From NCBI RefSeq assembly GCF_000143415.4, contig NW_003314294.1:238616-302615 (forward strand): a stretch of DNA of 64,000 nucleotides. The letters run 5' to 3'. The stretch comes from Selaginella moellendorffii. Lineage: Eukaryota > Streptophyta > Lycopodiopsida > Selaginellales > Selaginellaceae. Shown here in pieces: positions 10,555 through 22,440 of the stretch. The position numbers and the translations under genes were made by a program. The notes beneath the pieces were generated by a model. That model had not been told where the DNA came from. It saw only the letters and a list, made by a program, of their open reading frames with translations, and made no database searches. Positions within the stretch are counted from its first letter, which is position 1, and each line of letters opens with the position of its first letter.

Positions 10555-12062
10555 CCTTTTGCTACAAGTTTTCAATGGGATCCAGCATAATCTGTGGCAT
10601 CCTGGATCACAATACTACAGAATAATCTGGACAGAGAAACTCTTGAAGCTTATCACGAGGTGGCGCAAGTCCATTCTGTCCAGAAGCTACAGTGGTGTGA
10701 TCGCTGCAAGCTTGCGAGAGGATGGAGGCAAAGATCATCACAGCCTACGCTCACCATGGCTATGGCATCGAGATGCTGTGGAGCCGAAGTTCCTGTGCAT
10801 CACGGGGATAGACGAGGCTATGGAGCTGGATCGACAGGACAGTGCTCCACACGTGCTACTCTCTCAGGGTGTCACATCATCCAAAGTAAAAAGTGAGGGC
10901 AGATCTCTCGATCCCAGCATGCGGGTTGTGCGCACCAACAAACTCGATCCTCAGACGAGCCACACCAACCATACGGGTAGCTTTCTAAGCCCATCTTCAG
11001 TTCTTGCCCTAATTTCTCCATCTCCACCATCTTCATCCTGCGTGGTACCATAGGTGGAAGTGAGGATGGGAGTGATGTTGAGCCTCCATCCATGGATTTA
11101 GTTTGGGAGACATGGGATTGGGGTAGCGAAGAGCCATGGTTGGAGTCTCCCACAGAAAACACACCAAGGTCTCAAGTGCAAACACCATCTCCATGGCCAG
11201 CTCCACTTTCGACATAGTGTCCAGCACCATCTCTGGCACCTGCTCCAGCACTGCATTCGGCACCAGCTCCGGCACTAGTTGTGGCACTGCGTCGAACATT
11301 AGCTCTTACACCAGCTCCAGGACAACCAGTGTTGGAGGTATTTCCCATCCCACTCTTGCCGAATATGAACAATCGAGCAACGAACTTGACGGGATTCTCT
11401 CGAAAGTGAGAGCTCACGACGTGGTCTCCTGGGCGGCCTTGATCGTGGCCTACACTCAGCACAGGAGGAATCAAGCAGCCGGACAAGGTGACTCTTAGCA
11501 GCGTTCTGACTCATCAACAAGCTTGTGCTGGATCCATCTCTCGTCATGCCGACTTTCCCAAACTTGCCGTACATGGTCGCAGAGGCCACGGACACATTGG
11601 CTTCCAGGTGAGAGCCTCGAATGCGCTTCTTTCCCACCTCTCGAAAAGCTCCAGCGCTCGGCCCTCGCAACGTCCAGCCTGCACGTACATGCTCACAAGC
11701 GCGTTCTCCGGCCTTCTTCCAGATCCCTCAAGCTGGAGCAAGCGCCAAGGACGCTGGAGAGAGTAGCGATGTCGGGCTTGATCCCCGCCGAGTCCATGCT
11801 CCTAAACATCTCGATCGCCTTGCAGCCAACGCCATCCAGGTCTTCCACGCCCTCCCGCGAAGAAGCCTCTTCTCCTGGAACTTCATCATCGCGGCATTCG
11901 CCAAGAACAGGCACGTCGACGCTGAGGAGGTGATTGCCGAGGAATCCATCGATGGCGACAATGTGGGCGTGGATTCGCCGGTAGGTCTGCCGCATTAGGA
12001 GCGCGGCGTAGGTCTGACGCACCTGGAAGGGCGACTGGAATTGATCGTCGTCGAGGGTTTAT
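10555..12062 (-). pseudogene. Scrambled PPR mosaic, copy 1
   Basis: Pieces of the PPR gene occur here in altered order and on both strands. On the plus strand are gene parts from about 2083-2130 (10563-10640), 4325-4370 (10810-10860) and 2350-2520 (11380-11500). On the minus strand, 11545-12060 is a deleted copy running from the 5' leader through gene positions of about 1000-2080. Inside that run, 11829-11913 is flipped to the plus strand. Between 10900 and 11340 lies a linker rich in CCAGCACC/GCTCCAG words, derived from the PPR 3' flank. No long frame is maintained. It ends about 555 bp before the protease start codon. Confidence 0.85.
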
Positions 12063-12416
12063 AGTGGATATGCTAGGAATATGCTAGTGAAAGTCTTTTA
12101 TACTTCTTTGATTTGATTTTTTGTATCTTTTGGTACGCTGTAAGAATTCATTGGGATGATCAGTCACACAGGAACCAGCCAGCCACATCCTTCTCCCACT
12201 CTCCAATGCATCTAGAATGAAAATCACCAAAGCTTTTGGCTATGGCTCATCTTCTTGATTTACATTCTCTGTGGGCATTCCTTGACTAATTTTGTTTAGT
12301 CATATTAATGCAACCGAATTGAGGAATCACAACTATTACATTAAGGAATATCGTAGTTGGATATTCTAAGTATATAACTTCAAATGCTGAAACTATTGGA
12401 ACGTACACGGAAGGGC

Positions 12417-12461
12417 ATGTTGAATGTTGAATATTGAATGTTGAAATGTTGAATGTTTTCA
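12417..12461 (+). repeat. Short tandem repeat (ATGTTGA/ATATTGA units) upstream of protease copy 1
   Basis: About five imperfect units of 7-9 bp (variants of ATGTTGA) lie end to end about 160 bp upstream of the start codon. The same array is present before copy 2 (about 21044-21088) and, inverted, before copy 3 (about 53503-53540). Whether it is regulatory is unknown. Confidence 0.7.
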
Positions 12462-12579
12462 CGGGCTTTTACGTGTTTTCCATGCTTCCAATCCCGAACC
12501 TCTCAAACGTAAACCCTTACATGCATATCGTATGGGGCCCGTCATCTTTACAGGGTCGGCCCGAAGCTAAAACTTTCAG

Positions 12580-12586
12580 TATATAA
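12580..12586 (+). promoter_or_regulatory. TATA box of protease copy 1
   Basis: TATATAA is found 32-38 bp before the ATG in a block conserved in all three module copies (21177-21183 and, on the minus strand, 53347-53353). The implied 5' UTR is very short. Confidence 0.65.
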
Positions 12587-12617
12587 GCTCACTCGTGCAG
12601 CTGCGAAGCAATCATCC

Positions 12618-13843
12618 ATGGCGAGCAACATGATAGCTTTGATCTTGATCTTGCTGGTGGTGGTAGGGGCAGCACCGTTTGCGATTGCGCGGCCAGCGGC
12701 TCTGGAAGGCGATCGCGCTCTAGAGATCAAGAACATGTTCGAGGGTTGGGCTGCCAAGCACGGCAAGAGTTACAGCAGCGACTGGGAGAAGGCTCGCAGG
12801 CTGATGATCTTCTCCGACACTTTGGCGTACATCGAGAAGCACAACGCGCTGCCCAACACCACCTTCACGCTCGGCCTCAACAAGTTCTCGGATCTCACAA
12901 ATGCCGAGTTCCGAGCCAATTACGTCGGCAAATTCAAGCCCCCGCGCTACCAGGATCGCCGCCCGGCCAAGGACGTGGACGTGGACGTGTCGAGCCTCCC
13001 GACGAGCTTGGATTGGAGGCAGGAGGGAGCTGTGACACCGATTAAAGATCAGGGCCAGTGCGGTATGATAAGAACTCGTCGTTTTTTTTGTTTTTTTTTT
13101 CTAATCTCTCTTCTATTTGGCCTTTGTGGGTGTGGGTGATTCGCATGATCCACAGGGAGCTGCTGGGCTTTCTCGGCGATTGCATCGATCGAGAGTGCAC
13201 ACTTTCTGGCGACGAAGGAGCTCGTTTCTCTGTCCGAGCAGCAATTGATAGACTGTGACACGGTAGACCAAGGATGCCAGGGTGGGTTTCCGGAGGATGC
13301 GTTTAAGTTCGTGGTGGAAAACGGTGGTGTCACCACGGAGGAGGCCTATCCATATACGGGATTTGCAGGCAGTTGCAACGCGAACAAGGTTGGTATACTT
13401 CACTAATTATTTCATATTATAGCTGTTTTTTGTTCTTTAAAGAATAAGGTGGTGGAGATCACTGGTTATAAAGACGTCACAAAGGACAGTGCTGACGCCC
13501 TGATGAAAGCAGTCTCCAAAACTCCCGTGACCGTTGGCATCTGCGGCAGCGACCAAAACTTCCAGAATTACAGAAGTGTAAGAAAATCTCAAATATTATT
13601 TCTATTTATTTCTAACTTAATTACATCGTTTTCCAGGGAATTCTTTCTGGTCACTGCAGCAATTCGCGGGATCATGCGGTCTTGGTCATTGGATATGGAA
13701 CCGAAGGTGGGATGCCCTACTGGATCATCAAAAACTCGTGGGGAACTTCCTGGGGGGAGGATGGATTCATGAGAATCAAGAAAGAGGATGGAGAAGGGAT
13801 GTGTGGGATGAACGGACAGTCATCATACCCCACTACTTCGTAA
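12618..13843 (+). CDS. Papain-type (C1A) cysteine protease, copy 1, 339 aa, 4 exons
   Basis: Spliced model: 12618-13062, 13156-13388, 13443-13577, 13637-13843, all with GT/AG borders. The protein has a signal peptide ([20 protein letters not shown]), then an I29 inhibitory prodomain with an ERFNIN-like helix and the [13 protein letters not shown] segment. The mature domain starts near [13 protein letters not shown]. Catalytic residues are present: oxyanion Gln145, Cys151 in QCGSCWAFS, His284 in [12 protein letters not shown] and Asn304 in KNSWG. Intron 1 falls just before the catalytic Cys. Exon 3 could start at 13443 or six bases later; the first fits family alignments better. Its expected role is secreted or vacuolar proteolysis after acid activation. 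No C-terminal granulin domain is present. It is nearly identical to the gene at 21215. Confidence 0.93.
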
Positions 13844-14394
13844 AATAACCACTTTATAATCCAAACTTTATATTAATATATCAATTATACACTGCCATCA
13901 CAATACATTAGCAACTAGTGAAATTTGCTCTTTTGACTATGATATGCAGTAGATCCAGAGCTAGGTATAGCCACAGCATCACGATCTAGGGAGAGCTGCA
14001 GGCTTGCAGCAGCAAACAGTCATGATTGAGAGTTACAGTGGATACACCTACAGGCAAACCAAAGTACAAGTATCTTTTTATCACTATATATTGGTCATTA
14101 CATTCATGTGGACTTACGCATATAAAAACCTAAAAAAATTTAAAATATGAGAGAGCTGAAGATGCCAAAACACTTCAAAGTTTTCTAAATGGAATTTGAA
14201 GAAAATATTTTAGGGGGGTGTGATATGTATTTGAGAAGAAAATCACAAATATATTACAAGATTCTTCAATAAGTAGTTCAAAAGTTTAATTGCAGTATCT
14301 TGTTTTGAAATATTCTGTTTATTAAATAGTTTACTGATGCAGTAATGCTTGGTTTGCTTAACAATAGTGCTTACTGTTTAATAATCTAACTGTA

Positions 14395-14585
14395 AATTTT
14401 AAATACAAGATTAATCTTATTATTTATCAACCATTAGATGTTAAAATAAATGAAACATACTTGGAAGTAATTAGTAATGTTTATAAATTATAAACATATT
14501 TATAAATTATAAATTCAATATTAATCTAAATGAATAAATTAATTTGAAAATATAATAAAATACACTTGAAAGCTCTGTAGCAAAG
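14395..14585. mobile_element. Partial MITE-like sequence related to 50031-50599
   Basis: The words ATACAAGATTAATCT, CAACCATTAGATG and TTTATAAATTATAAACAT match the terminal arms of the inverted-repeat element at 50031-50599. The piece is incomplete and decayed. Its duplicate lies at about 23005-23185. Confidence 0.55.
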
Positions 14586-14697
14586 TCAGGCTTATGAGAT
14601 CCAAATGTACAGCTAGAATATAATATCTGTATAGTGGGACTTTGATAGCTGTTTGATTCACTCTTATATATAAGTTAGGGTTTTTGGGTTAATATTA

Positions 14698-14740
<43 letters not shown>
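14698..14740. repeat. (TA)n microsatellite
   Basis: An essentially pure TA dinucleotide run of about 40 bp lies near the right end of the high-identity duplication tract. It is present in copy 2 at about 23308-23350, slightly different in length. Confidence 0.9.
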
Positions 14741-14742
<2 letters not shown>

Positions 14743-15580
14743 CATGCACTCATATTGGTGGAGTTGAAGGGCAACTTTAATTATTTTTGCCAAAGTAATA
14801 GCCTCCTCATTTTTTGACTATAAAGTAGCAAATGCTTAATATGACATGATTTCCATTAAAAAATTAGACACAGTTGATGGGAGTATTTATTATATGGCTC
14901 TTCCTACTTTTGTTACTAATCCTCACATTAGGCTAGAGTTCTTCCTTGGTATAATATAAATTATTAGTTTGATCACTTTACAATGATTGCCATTTATTAT
15001 TCTTGGGATGATGTATAGTGTTTATGTGAGTTTCCCACATATCTTTAATGGACAACATTGTAGTGGTACAATAGTTTATAAGTAACCACTAATGCAGATT
15101 AAAACTTTTTTCTAGATGTCTTTAAGTACACATTTTGGACATTCATTTGGCTTTTGCTTTGGCCACTACCATATAGCACCCTTTTGGCTCTACTTTGGGG
15201 TTTAGGGATTTGTGTCTTACAACTCCATCACCTATACACGAAGTTTGATGTTTTCATTAAACGATAAACCATTTTATAAAGTAACACTAGCATATATTAC
15301 CTTTTCTATCCTTAGCACTAAACCAATGTTCATTAATTGTTTGAAACCAAAGGCTCACCATGCCTTTCCTATCGTCTAAGGAGTATAATATCTCAAACTT
15401 AGAGATTCATTAGGCCACTTATGGGAGTCCTTCCCCTTTCCTTTGTTTAGTTTATGCTAAACTCATTATAGACACCTAATTTGAGTACTCATGTTAATGA
15501 TTCTAATAATACTTTTTAGCAACTGCATATTCTCTATCTAAGGCTGTTTGAGTCAATTATGCAATTTAGTATTTGCTTTC
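14741..15580. other. AT-rich sequence, decayed transposon flank
   Basis: No gene seen. Positions 15131-15210 are the diverged reverse complement of about 24930-25010 (the AGGAGCCAAAAGGGTGCCA block and neighbours), so part of this is an LTR-like repeat. Confidence 0.45.
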
Positions 15581-15960
15581 AAAGCCTTTAACTTCATGTG
15601 AAACAAATATGTCAGAGTGGATTAAGTTGGGAATATTATGGTTAATGCTTTATCAAGATTTCGTGAGATTTGTGTATACACTTGCCCCAACCACCTTTGA
15701 CAATACTCTTCAATTGACATAATATTATGAGATATCACCTCTTTTATTTATCATTACACATACGTCATTTCCACTCCATGTGGGAGATGATCTTATTCCA
15801 ATGGAGGTTGACATTACTTCTGCCCGTATTCAAGGACAAGTGTAAAGACGTGGTTGTGGCTATGGTCGTGATGTTCACTACTAAACATATGATGAAATTA
15901 GCCATAAGTATTAGTGTTGTTGGCATTTTCTAGATTGGCATCTTTTATTTTTTAGGTGGA
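15580..15960 (+). mobile_element. Gypsy-type Pol remnant (ADALSR junction)
   Basis: Conceptual translation near 15620-15690 gives VGNIMVNALSRFREICVYTC, resembling the ..VVADALSR.. junction between RNase H and integrase. Downstream text up to 15930 stays partly open (68 codons from 15727) but has no clear domain. Frames are broken. Short pieces recur after copy 2 near 23515-23545. Confidence 0.55.
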
Positions 15961-17187
15961 AGTTTAGCGCAAATAACATTCTGTTGGCACTACTACAATA
16001 ACACATAGACTCTTCTAGAATGCATGTGTAGTGGATGGTCCTTGTGTGAATAAATAAATGACCACTCTATCTTTTTAAAATAAGAGGTCCTTTATTATCC
16101 TCTCTATATTAGTTAATATAGGCTTGAATTTATCTTCTATCATTAGGCACATTATCATCTATAATTATATCATGCACTTGAGTTAGTCTTCTTTTTCTAT
16201 GGCAACAGCTATACACATGCACATGCACAGGATGAAGCAAACCTAGTTGTGCATATGTTTGAGTTTCAATTATCACAGATGGTGTTGAGTCAATCTTTTG
16301 ACATCATCTTGGTATAAATTAATTGTAACACAATCATACCATTCCTCTCACTTCTATTCTATTTCATCCCTTTACTTTTATATTTGCTTTTATGACTTTT
16401 GTCTTTTTATTTATTTCTATTATGTTTTGTTTTTGCTATTTTATTCCCTCTTCAAATCCCTTAGATAGTGACAATCTTTGTGTTATAGCAATTGATTAGC
16501 TCAAGAAAGAGTATGTTAATTTCTTTGATTTTGACTTGTCATCTGTAGCCAAGATTGCAATACATAATCCTACTCCAACTAGGGATGCTTGTTCAATCAA
16601 AGTTTTTATTCGGTGTCTATCACTAAATAAAATAAAAAATTTTATACATAAATGTCAAGAAGATGTTAGAGAAAGGTGTTATCTAGAATTTTCAAAGTCC
16701 TTAGGTATATAAATCTCATTTTGTAATGAAGTATAATGGGAGTATTTTGTTTTAAAGTTCCCTATTATGATAGGTTATCTAAAATTCCTTACTCTAAAAT
16801 ATGTGAATGATATATAGTACTTCCTAGGCAATGTGCAATATTTCAGTCATTTTGTTGATCAATTTTTTAATTATATTGCACTATTGTGAGCATTGCTAAA
16901 GTCATTAACATCATCTTTTATTTGGCTTTGAACTATGAATGGGCATTTGCATATCTCAAAAAGTTGTTAATGACTTTTGCATGAAGTTTGGCATTATTGT
17001 AGTATATCAATTGGCTACTGCAAGGATATAAGTATGCTAATTGGTATTTAGATTAGGCTTAGACCTAGATTAGATGCAAAACAAAGGCAAATATGCAAGC
17101 AAGAGCTAAATTATACCTTAAGTTGATCAACTATGCCTAACCTACTTATTATCCCTACTATCCCGACTACAAAAATAATCACTCTAC
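15961..17187. other. AT-rich retrotransposon-like sequence, no intact gene
   Basis: Stops are present in all frames. About 16450-16570 recurs at 23545-23660 at reduced identity, and about 17000-17160 resembles 28610-28800 (the GAGCTAAATTATACCTTAAGTT block against AAGCTAAATTGTGC). This is consistent with fragments of a dispersed LTR element. Confidence 0.5.
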
Positions 17188-18510
17188 TCCTCCCACCTTT
17201 TGCCACTAGAGTGTGTTAGTTATGTGGCTTTGAGTGAGGTTTTGATGAGTCATACAAAGTATTTAAGTAGGTAATACTATTGTAATGCACCCTATCTCTC
17301 TCCCCTTAAGCCCACTGGAAAAGAGGCAATTACTTAATAAGAAAGTCTAAATCATCATCCCCTTTAGAGATGTCAATTTCCTCATTGATTATTGACTAAT
17401 AATCCTTATTGAGCCGAAGGGAACTAACATCTCTATTCCCCCAATCTAATAATCTTTCCATTATATAAATTAGTTATTCTATGTGAGGCATCTAATCATC
17501 CACTTGTACTATATCTCACAACCTCTATTAAACCAAAGGGAACTAACACCTCTACTTTCATAATCTACCAATTCTTCTATTGTATAGACTAGCTATTCCA
17601 TGTGAGGCAACCAATTATCTATTTATATTGCATCCCACAAATGGATATCTTCATTCATGGATGCTCTATATGAGGAAAGATATATACATGGATGCTCAAT
17701 ATATACAATTCCAAATTTAGGGGTAGGAATATACCTTGCTTATGAGTGCTTTGGATAATTTTGTGGCTGCAAACATAGTCTAGCAAGCTAGACTAACAGT
17801 GCAACCACTGGGAGAACCAAGGACTATAAAGTTTATTCACTATAAGTGTATGAATGATATGCAATAGTTCTTGAGAAATGTGCAATAACTTGGTTATTTA
17901 TTGATCATATTTTTAATCATACTGCACTATTCTTACTATTGCTAAAGTCATCAACGCTATCTTTCATTTAGTCTAATGACTTTAAATAGGCATTTCTGCA
18001 TCACAAAAGAGTTATTAATGACTCCTTTAGTTTTGATATATTTTAATTTTATGGATGTTTTTATTTTAGTTTCAAAATTGTATTAGCCCAAGTGTGTTTG
18101 GATCTTAAGGGATGATTGTGAAGGACATAAACTTTCAACATTCAAATTAAGATAGTTATTTACCATCTTTTCAATATATATATATCACAGAAGTATAGAG
18201 TTTTATTAGTGTCTCACCATAAAAACTGTTATATGGTCATAATACGATACTATTAATAGAGTTAAGTTTACCTTTGCGATTTTACAAGCTACCAATGCTA
18301 GGTCTTAAGATTTGTATTTAATGAGCATTCATCCACTACTTTGAGTAAAATTGTTGAATACTTAAGCCATGTATACATGGACAACAACGACATTACAACT
18401 CACATCATCATCTATTTACAAAGTATAAAGTGGATAATCTAATGTTAATTCATTTTCCCAGTATGTGGTTTGTCTAAAGGGCTTCTTATTTAGTGGAACA
18501 GACCGTATTA
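17188..18510. repeat. Right arm of the ~1.3-kb inverted repeat, containing an old TRIM copy
   Basis: This is the reverse complement of 5815-7100 with many differences. From about 17283 it contains TGTAATGCACCCTATCTCTC and a further ~450 bp matching the TRIM at 26297-26971, including its internal domain (AGAGATGTCAAT through TTTAGGGGTAGGAATATACC). The LTR part is truncated. The arm stops within about 10 bp of the left edge of duplication copy 2. Confidence 0.75.
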
Positions 18511-19181
18511 AATATCATGGTAAATTGGACCACAAGTTTATAAGGTTTAGTATAACATTCAACAGGTTGAGCCTCTAGAAATTGTGCATGTGCAATAGCT
18601 AAAGTGCTTCATATAGATTAGTCTTTGGAGCAAATTTGAAAATTTATTAAATATGAAATGGTGCTAAAATTGTGATCATGGTATTTAAGACACTCTCTAT
18701 ATTTCATAAATATGCCTCTCTTGCATATATAAACACTTACCATAAATAGCATATAGGACCAAAACAATACTAACATATAAAGCATGATAGTGAGGGTGTC
18801 TTTATAAATACAGTAATGTATCATATAGCAATATTAAGGACTGGACTCAATATATAACATATATAAGTCAAAGATATATAGCAAAAGAGAATTAAAAGTC
18901 AAACCAAGTATGCTCAATAGAAAACAACACATATGAATTATTACTCTATATTTATCTAGCTAAGTACATATGCTAAACCCAATTAACTACCATTTGGACA
19001 AAAGGGGCTAATAAAGGAACTAACAGTATCCATTGTGGTAGTAAAGAGAGGGTGTTAACCTGATAAGTACATTTTTAGAAAAAAATAAAGTTTTCTTGGA
19101 TTGAGAGGATTAAGATTAGATACTAGTAGTTTACATAAGTATGATTAAAATTATTACAAATATTGCTACTAAAACCTAACT

Positions 19182-20690
19182 CCTTTTGCTACAAGTTTTC
19201 AATGGGATCCAGCATAATCTGTGGCATCCTGGATCACAATACTACAGAATAATCTGGACAGAGAAACTCTTGAAGCTTATCACGAGGTGGCGCAAGTCCA
19301 TTCTGTCCAGAAGCTACAGTGGTGTGATCGCTGCAAGCTTGCGAGAGGATGGAGGCAAAGATCATCACAGCCTACGCTCACCATGGCTATGGCATCGAGA
19401 TGCTGTGGAGCCGAAGTTCCTGTGCATCACGGGGATAGACGAGGCTATGGAGCTGGATCGACAGGACAGTGCTCCACACGTGCTACTCTCTCAGGGTGTC
19501 ACATCATCCAAAGTAAAAAGTGAGGGCAGATCTCTCGATCCCAGCATGCGGGTTGTGCGCACCAACAAACTCGATCCTCAGACGAGCCACACCAACCATA
19601 CGGGTAGCTTTCTAAGCCCATCTTCAGTTCTTGCCCTAATTTCTCCATCTCCACCATCTTCATCCTGCGTGGTACCATAGGTGGAAGTGAGGATGGGAGA
19701 TGTGTTGAGCCTCCATCCATGGATTTAGTTTGGGAGACATGGGATTGGGGTAGCGAAGAGCCATGGTTGGAGTCTCCCACAGAAAACGCACCAAGGTCTC
19801 AAGTGCAAACACCATCTCCATGGCCAGCTCCACTTTCAACATAGTGTCCAGCACCATCTCTGGCACCTGCTCCAGCACTGCATTCGGCACTAGCTCCGGC
19901 ACTAGTTGTGGCACTGCGTCGAACATTAGCTCTTACACCAGCTCCAGGACAACCAGTGTTGGAGGTATTTCCCATCCCACTCTTGCCGAATATGAACAAT
20001 CGAGCAACGAACTTGACGGGATTCTCTCGAAAGTGAGAGCTCACGACGTGGTCTCCTGGGCGGCCTTGATCGTGGCCTACACTCAGCACAGGAGGAATCG
20101 AGCAGCCGGACAAGGTGACTCTTAGCAGCGTTCTGACTCATCAACAAGCTTGTGCTGGATCCATCTCTCGTCATGCCGACTTTCCCAAACTTGCCGTACA
20201 TGGTCTCAGAGGCCACGGACACATTGGCTTCCAGGTGAGAGCCTCGAATGCGCTTCTTTCCCACCTCTCGAAAAGCTCCAGCGCTCGGCCCTCGCAACGT
20301 CCAGCCTGCACGTACATGCTCACAAGCGCGTTCTCCGGCCTTCTTCCAGATCCCTCAAGCTGGAGCAAGCGCCAAGGACGCTGGAGAGAGTAGCGATGTC
20401 GGGCTTGATCCCCGCCGAGTCCATGCTCCTAAACATCTCGATCGCCTTGCAGCCAACGCCATCCAGGTCTTCCACGCCCTCCCGCGAAGAAGCCTCTTCT
20501 CCTGGAACTTCATCATCGCGGCATTCGCCAAGAACAGGCACGTCGACGCTGAGGAGGTGATTGCCGAGGAATCCATCGCTGGCGACAATGTGGGCGTGGA
20601 TTCGCCGGTAGGTCTGCCGCATTAGGAGCGCGGCGTAGGTCTGACGCACCTGGAAGGGCGACTGGAATTGATCGTCGTCGAGGGTTTATA
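19182..20690 (-). pseudogene. Scrambled PPR mosaic, copy 2
   Basis: Nearly identical to 10555-12062 with the same fragment order, orientations and internal flipped segment (about 20456-20540). Only scattered substitutions differ (for example near 19697-19707 and 20203). It carries no long frame. Confidence 0.85.
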
Positions 20691-21176
20691 GTGGATATGC
20701 TAGGAATATGCTAGTGAAAGTCTTTTATACTTCTTTGATTTGATTTTTTGTATCTTTTGGTACGCTGTAAGAATTCATTGGGATGATCAGTCACACAGGA
20801 ACCAGCCAGCCGCATCCTTCTGCCACTCTCCAATGCATCTAGAATGAAAATCACCAAAGCTTTTGGCTATGGCTCATCTTCTTGATTTACATTCTCTGTG
20901 GGCATTCCTTGACTAATTTTGTTTAGTCATATTAATGCAACCGAATTGAGGAATCACAACTATTACATTAAGGAATATCGTAGTTGGATATTCTAAGTAT
21001 ATAACTTCAAATGCTGAAACTATTGGAACGTACACGGAAGGGCATGTTGAATGTTGAATATTGAATGTTGAAATGTTGAATGTTTTCACGGGCTTTTACG
21101 TGTTTTCCATGCTTCCAATCCCGAACCCATGGGGCCCGTCATCTTTACAGGGTCGGCCCGAAGCTAAAACTTTCAG

Positions 21177-21183
21177 TATATAA
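21177..21183 (+). promoter_or_regulatory. TATA box of protease copy 2
   Basis: TATATAA is 32-38 bp before the ATG, as in copy 1. Thirty bases present upstream of copy 1 (around 12490-12530) are absent here, so the two promoters differ structurally. Confidence 0.65.
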
Positions 21184-21214
21184 GCTCACTCGTGCAACTG
21201 CGAAGCAATCATCC

Positions 21215-22440
21215 ATGGCGAGCAACATGATAGCTTTGATCTTGATCTTGCTGGTGGTGGTAGGGGCAGCACCGTTTGCGATTTCGCGGCCAGCGGCTCT
21301 GGAAGGCGATCGCGCTCTAGAGATCAAGAACATGTTCGAGGGTTGGGCTGCCAAGCACGGCAAGAGTTACAGCAGCGACTGGGAGAAGGCTCGCAGGCTG
21401 ATGATCTTCTCCGACACTTTGGCGTACATCGAGAAGCACAACGCGCTGCCCAACACCACCTTCACGCTCGGCCTCAACAAGTTCTCGGATCTCACAAATG
21501 CCGAGTTCCGAGCCAATTACGTCGGCAAATTCAAGCCCCCGCGCTACCAGGATCGCCGCCCGGCCAAGGACGTGGACGTGGACGTGTCGAGCCTCCCGAC
21601 GAGCTTGGATTGGAGGCAGGAGGGAGCTGTGACACCGATTAAAGATCAGGGCCAGTGCGGTATGATAAGAACTCGTCGTTTTTTTTGTTTTTTTTTTCTA
21701 ATCTCTCTTCTATTTGGCCTTTGTGGGTGTGGGTGATTCGCATGATCCACAGGGAGCTGCTGGGCTTTCTCGGCGATTGCATCGATCGAGAGTGCACACT
21801 TTCTGGCGACGAAGGAGCTCGTTTCTCTGTCCGAGCAGCAATTGATAGACTGTGACACGGTAGACCAAGGATGCCAGGGTGGGTTTCCGGAGGATGCGTT
21901 TAAGTTCGTGGTGGAAAACGGTGGTGTCACCACGGAGGAGGCCTATCCATATACGGGATTTGCAGGCAGTTGCAACGCGAACAAGGTTGGTATACTTCAC
22001 TAATTATTTCATATTATAGCTGTTTTTTGTTCTTTAAAGAATAAGGTGGTGGAGATCACTGGTTATAAAGACGTCACAAAGGACAGTGCTGACGCCCTGA
22101 TGAAAGCAGTCTCCAAAACTCCCGTGACCGTTGGCATCTGCGGCAGCGACCAAAACTTCCAGAATTACAGAAGTGTAAGAAAATCTCAAATATTATTTCT
22201 ATTTATTTCTAACTTAATTACATCGTTTTCCAGGGAATTCTTTCTGGTCACTGCAGCAATTCGCGGGATCATGCGGTCTTGGTCATTGGATATGGAACCG
22301 AAGGTGGGATGCCCTACTGGATCATCAAAAACTCGTGGGGAACTTCCTGGGGGGAGGATGGATTCATGAGAATCAAGAAAAAGGATGGAGAAGGGATGTG
22401 TGGGATGAACGGACAGTCATCATACCCCACTACTTCGTAA
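21215..22440 (+). CDS. Papain-type (C1A) cysteine protease, copy 2, 339 aa, 4 exons
   Basis: Exons are 21215-21659, 21753-21985, 22040-22174 and 22234-22440, identical in structure to copy 1. A same-frame ATG at 21080 exists because of the upstream deletion. It was not chosen, since it lies before the TATA box and would bury the signal peptide. Only two residue changes from copy 1 were seen: Ala to Ser next to the signal-peptide cleavage region (FAIS against FAIA), and Glu to Lys near the C-terminus (KKKDGEG). The catalytic Gln, Cys, His and Asn are all kept. It is probably a functional recent duplicate with the same role. Confidence 0.93.

Larger units (their letters stand above)
9905..16600. 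repeat. Segmental duplication copy 1 (PPR mosaic + protease + TE flank)
   Basis: This matches 18518-23665 in direct orientation. From about 10080 to 14895 the copies are nearly identical, apart from a 30-bp deletion before the protease in copy 2 and a few substitutions. Outside this tract the match continues at lower identity: 9905-10080 on the left, and on the right discontinuously at about 15795-15830 and 16450-16570. Copy 2 has lost the intervening DNA there. The module is also present, inverted and more diverged, at about 51.9-54.9 kb. Confidence 0.88.

Noticed and set aside
10900-11340. Linker in the PPR mosaic derived from the proline-rich gene at 60 kb
   Set aside because: Both share GCTCCAG words, but the linker matches the PPR 3' flank at 4740-4800 better. 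The overlap with the proline-rich gene looks like low-complexity coincidence.
11136-12022. Several 70-140-codon frames in the PPR mosaics
   Set aside because: They cross fragment junctions and mix sense and antisense PPR pieces. No single frame preserves repeat periodicity.
21080-21214. Upstream in-frame ATG for protease copy 2 adding 45 residues
   Set aside because: It lies before the TATA box and exists only because of a 30-bp deletion. Copies 1 and 3 start at the signal-peptide ATG.
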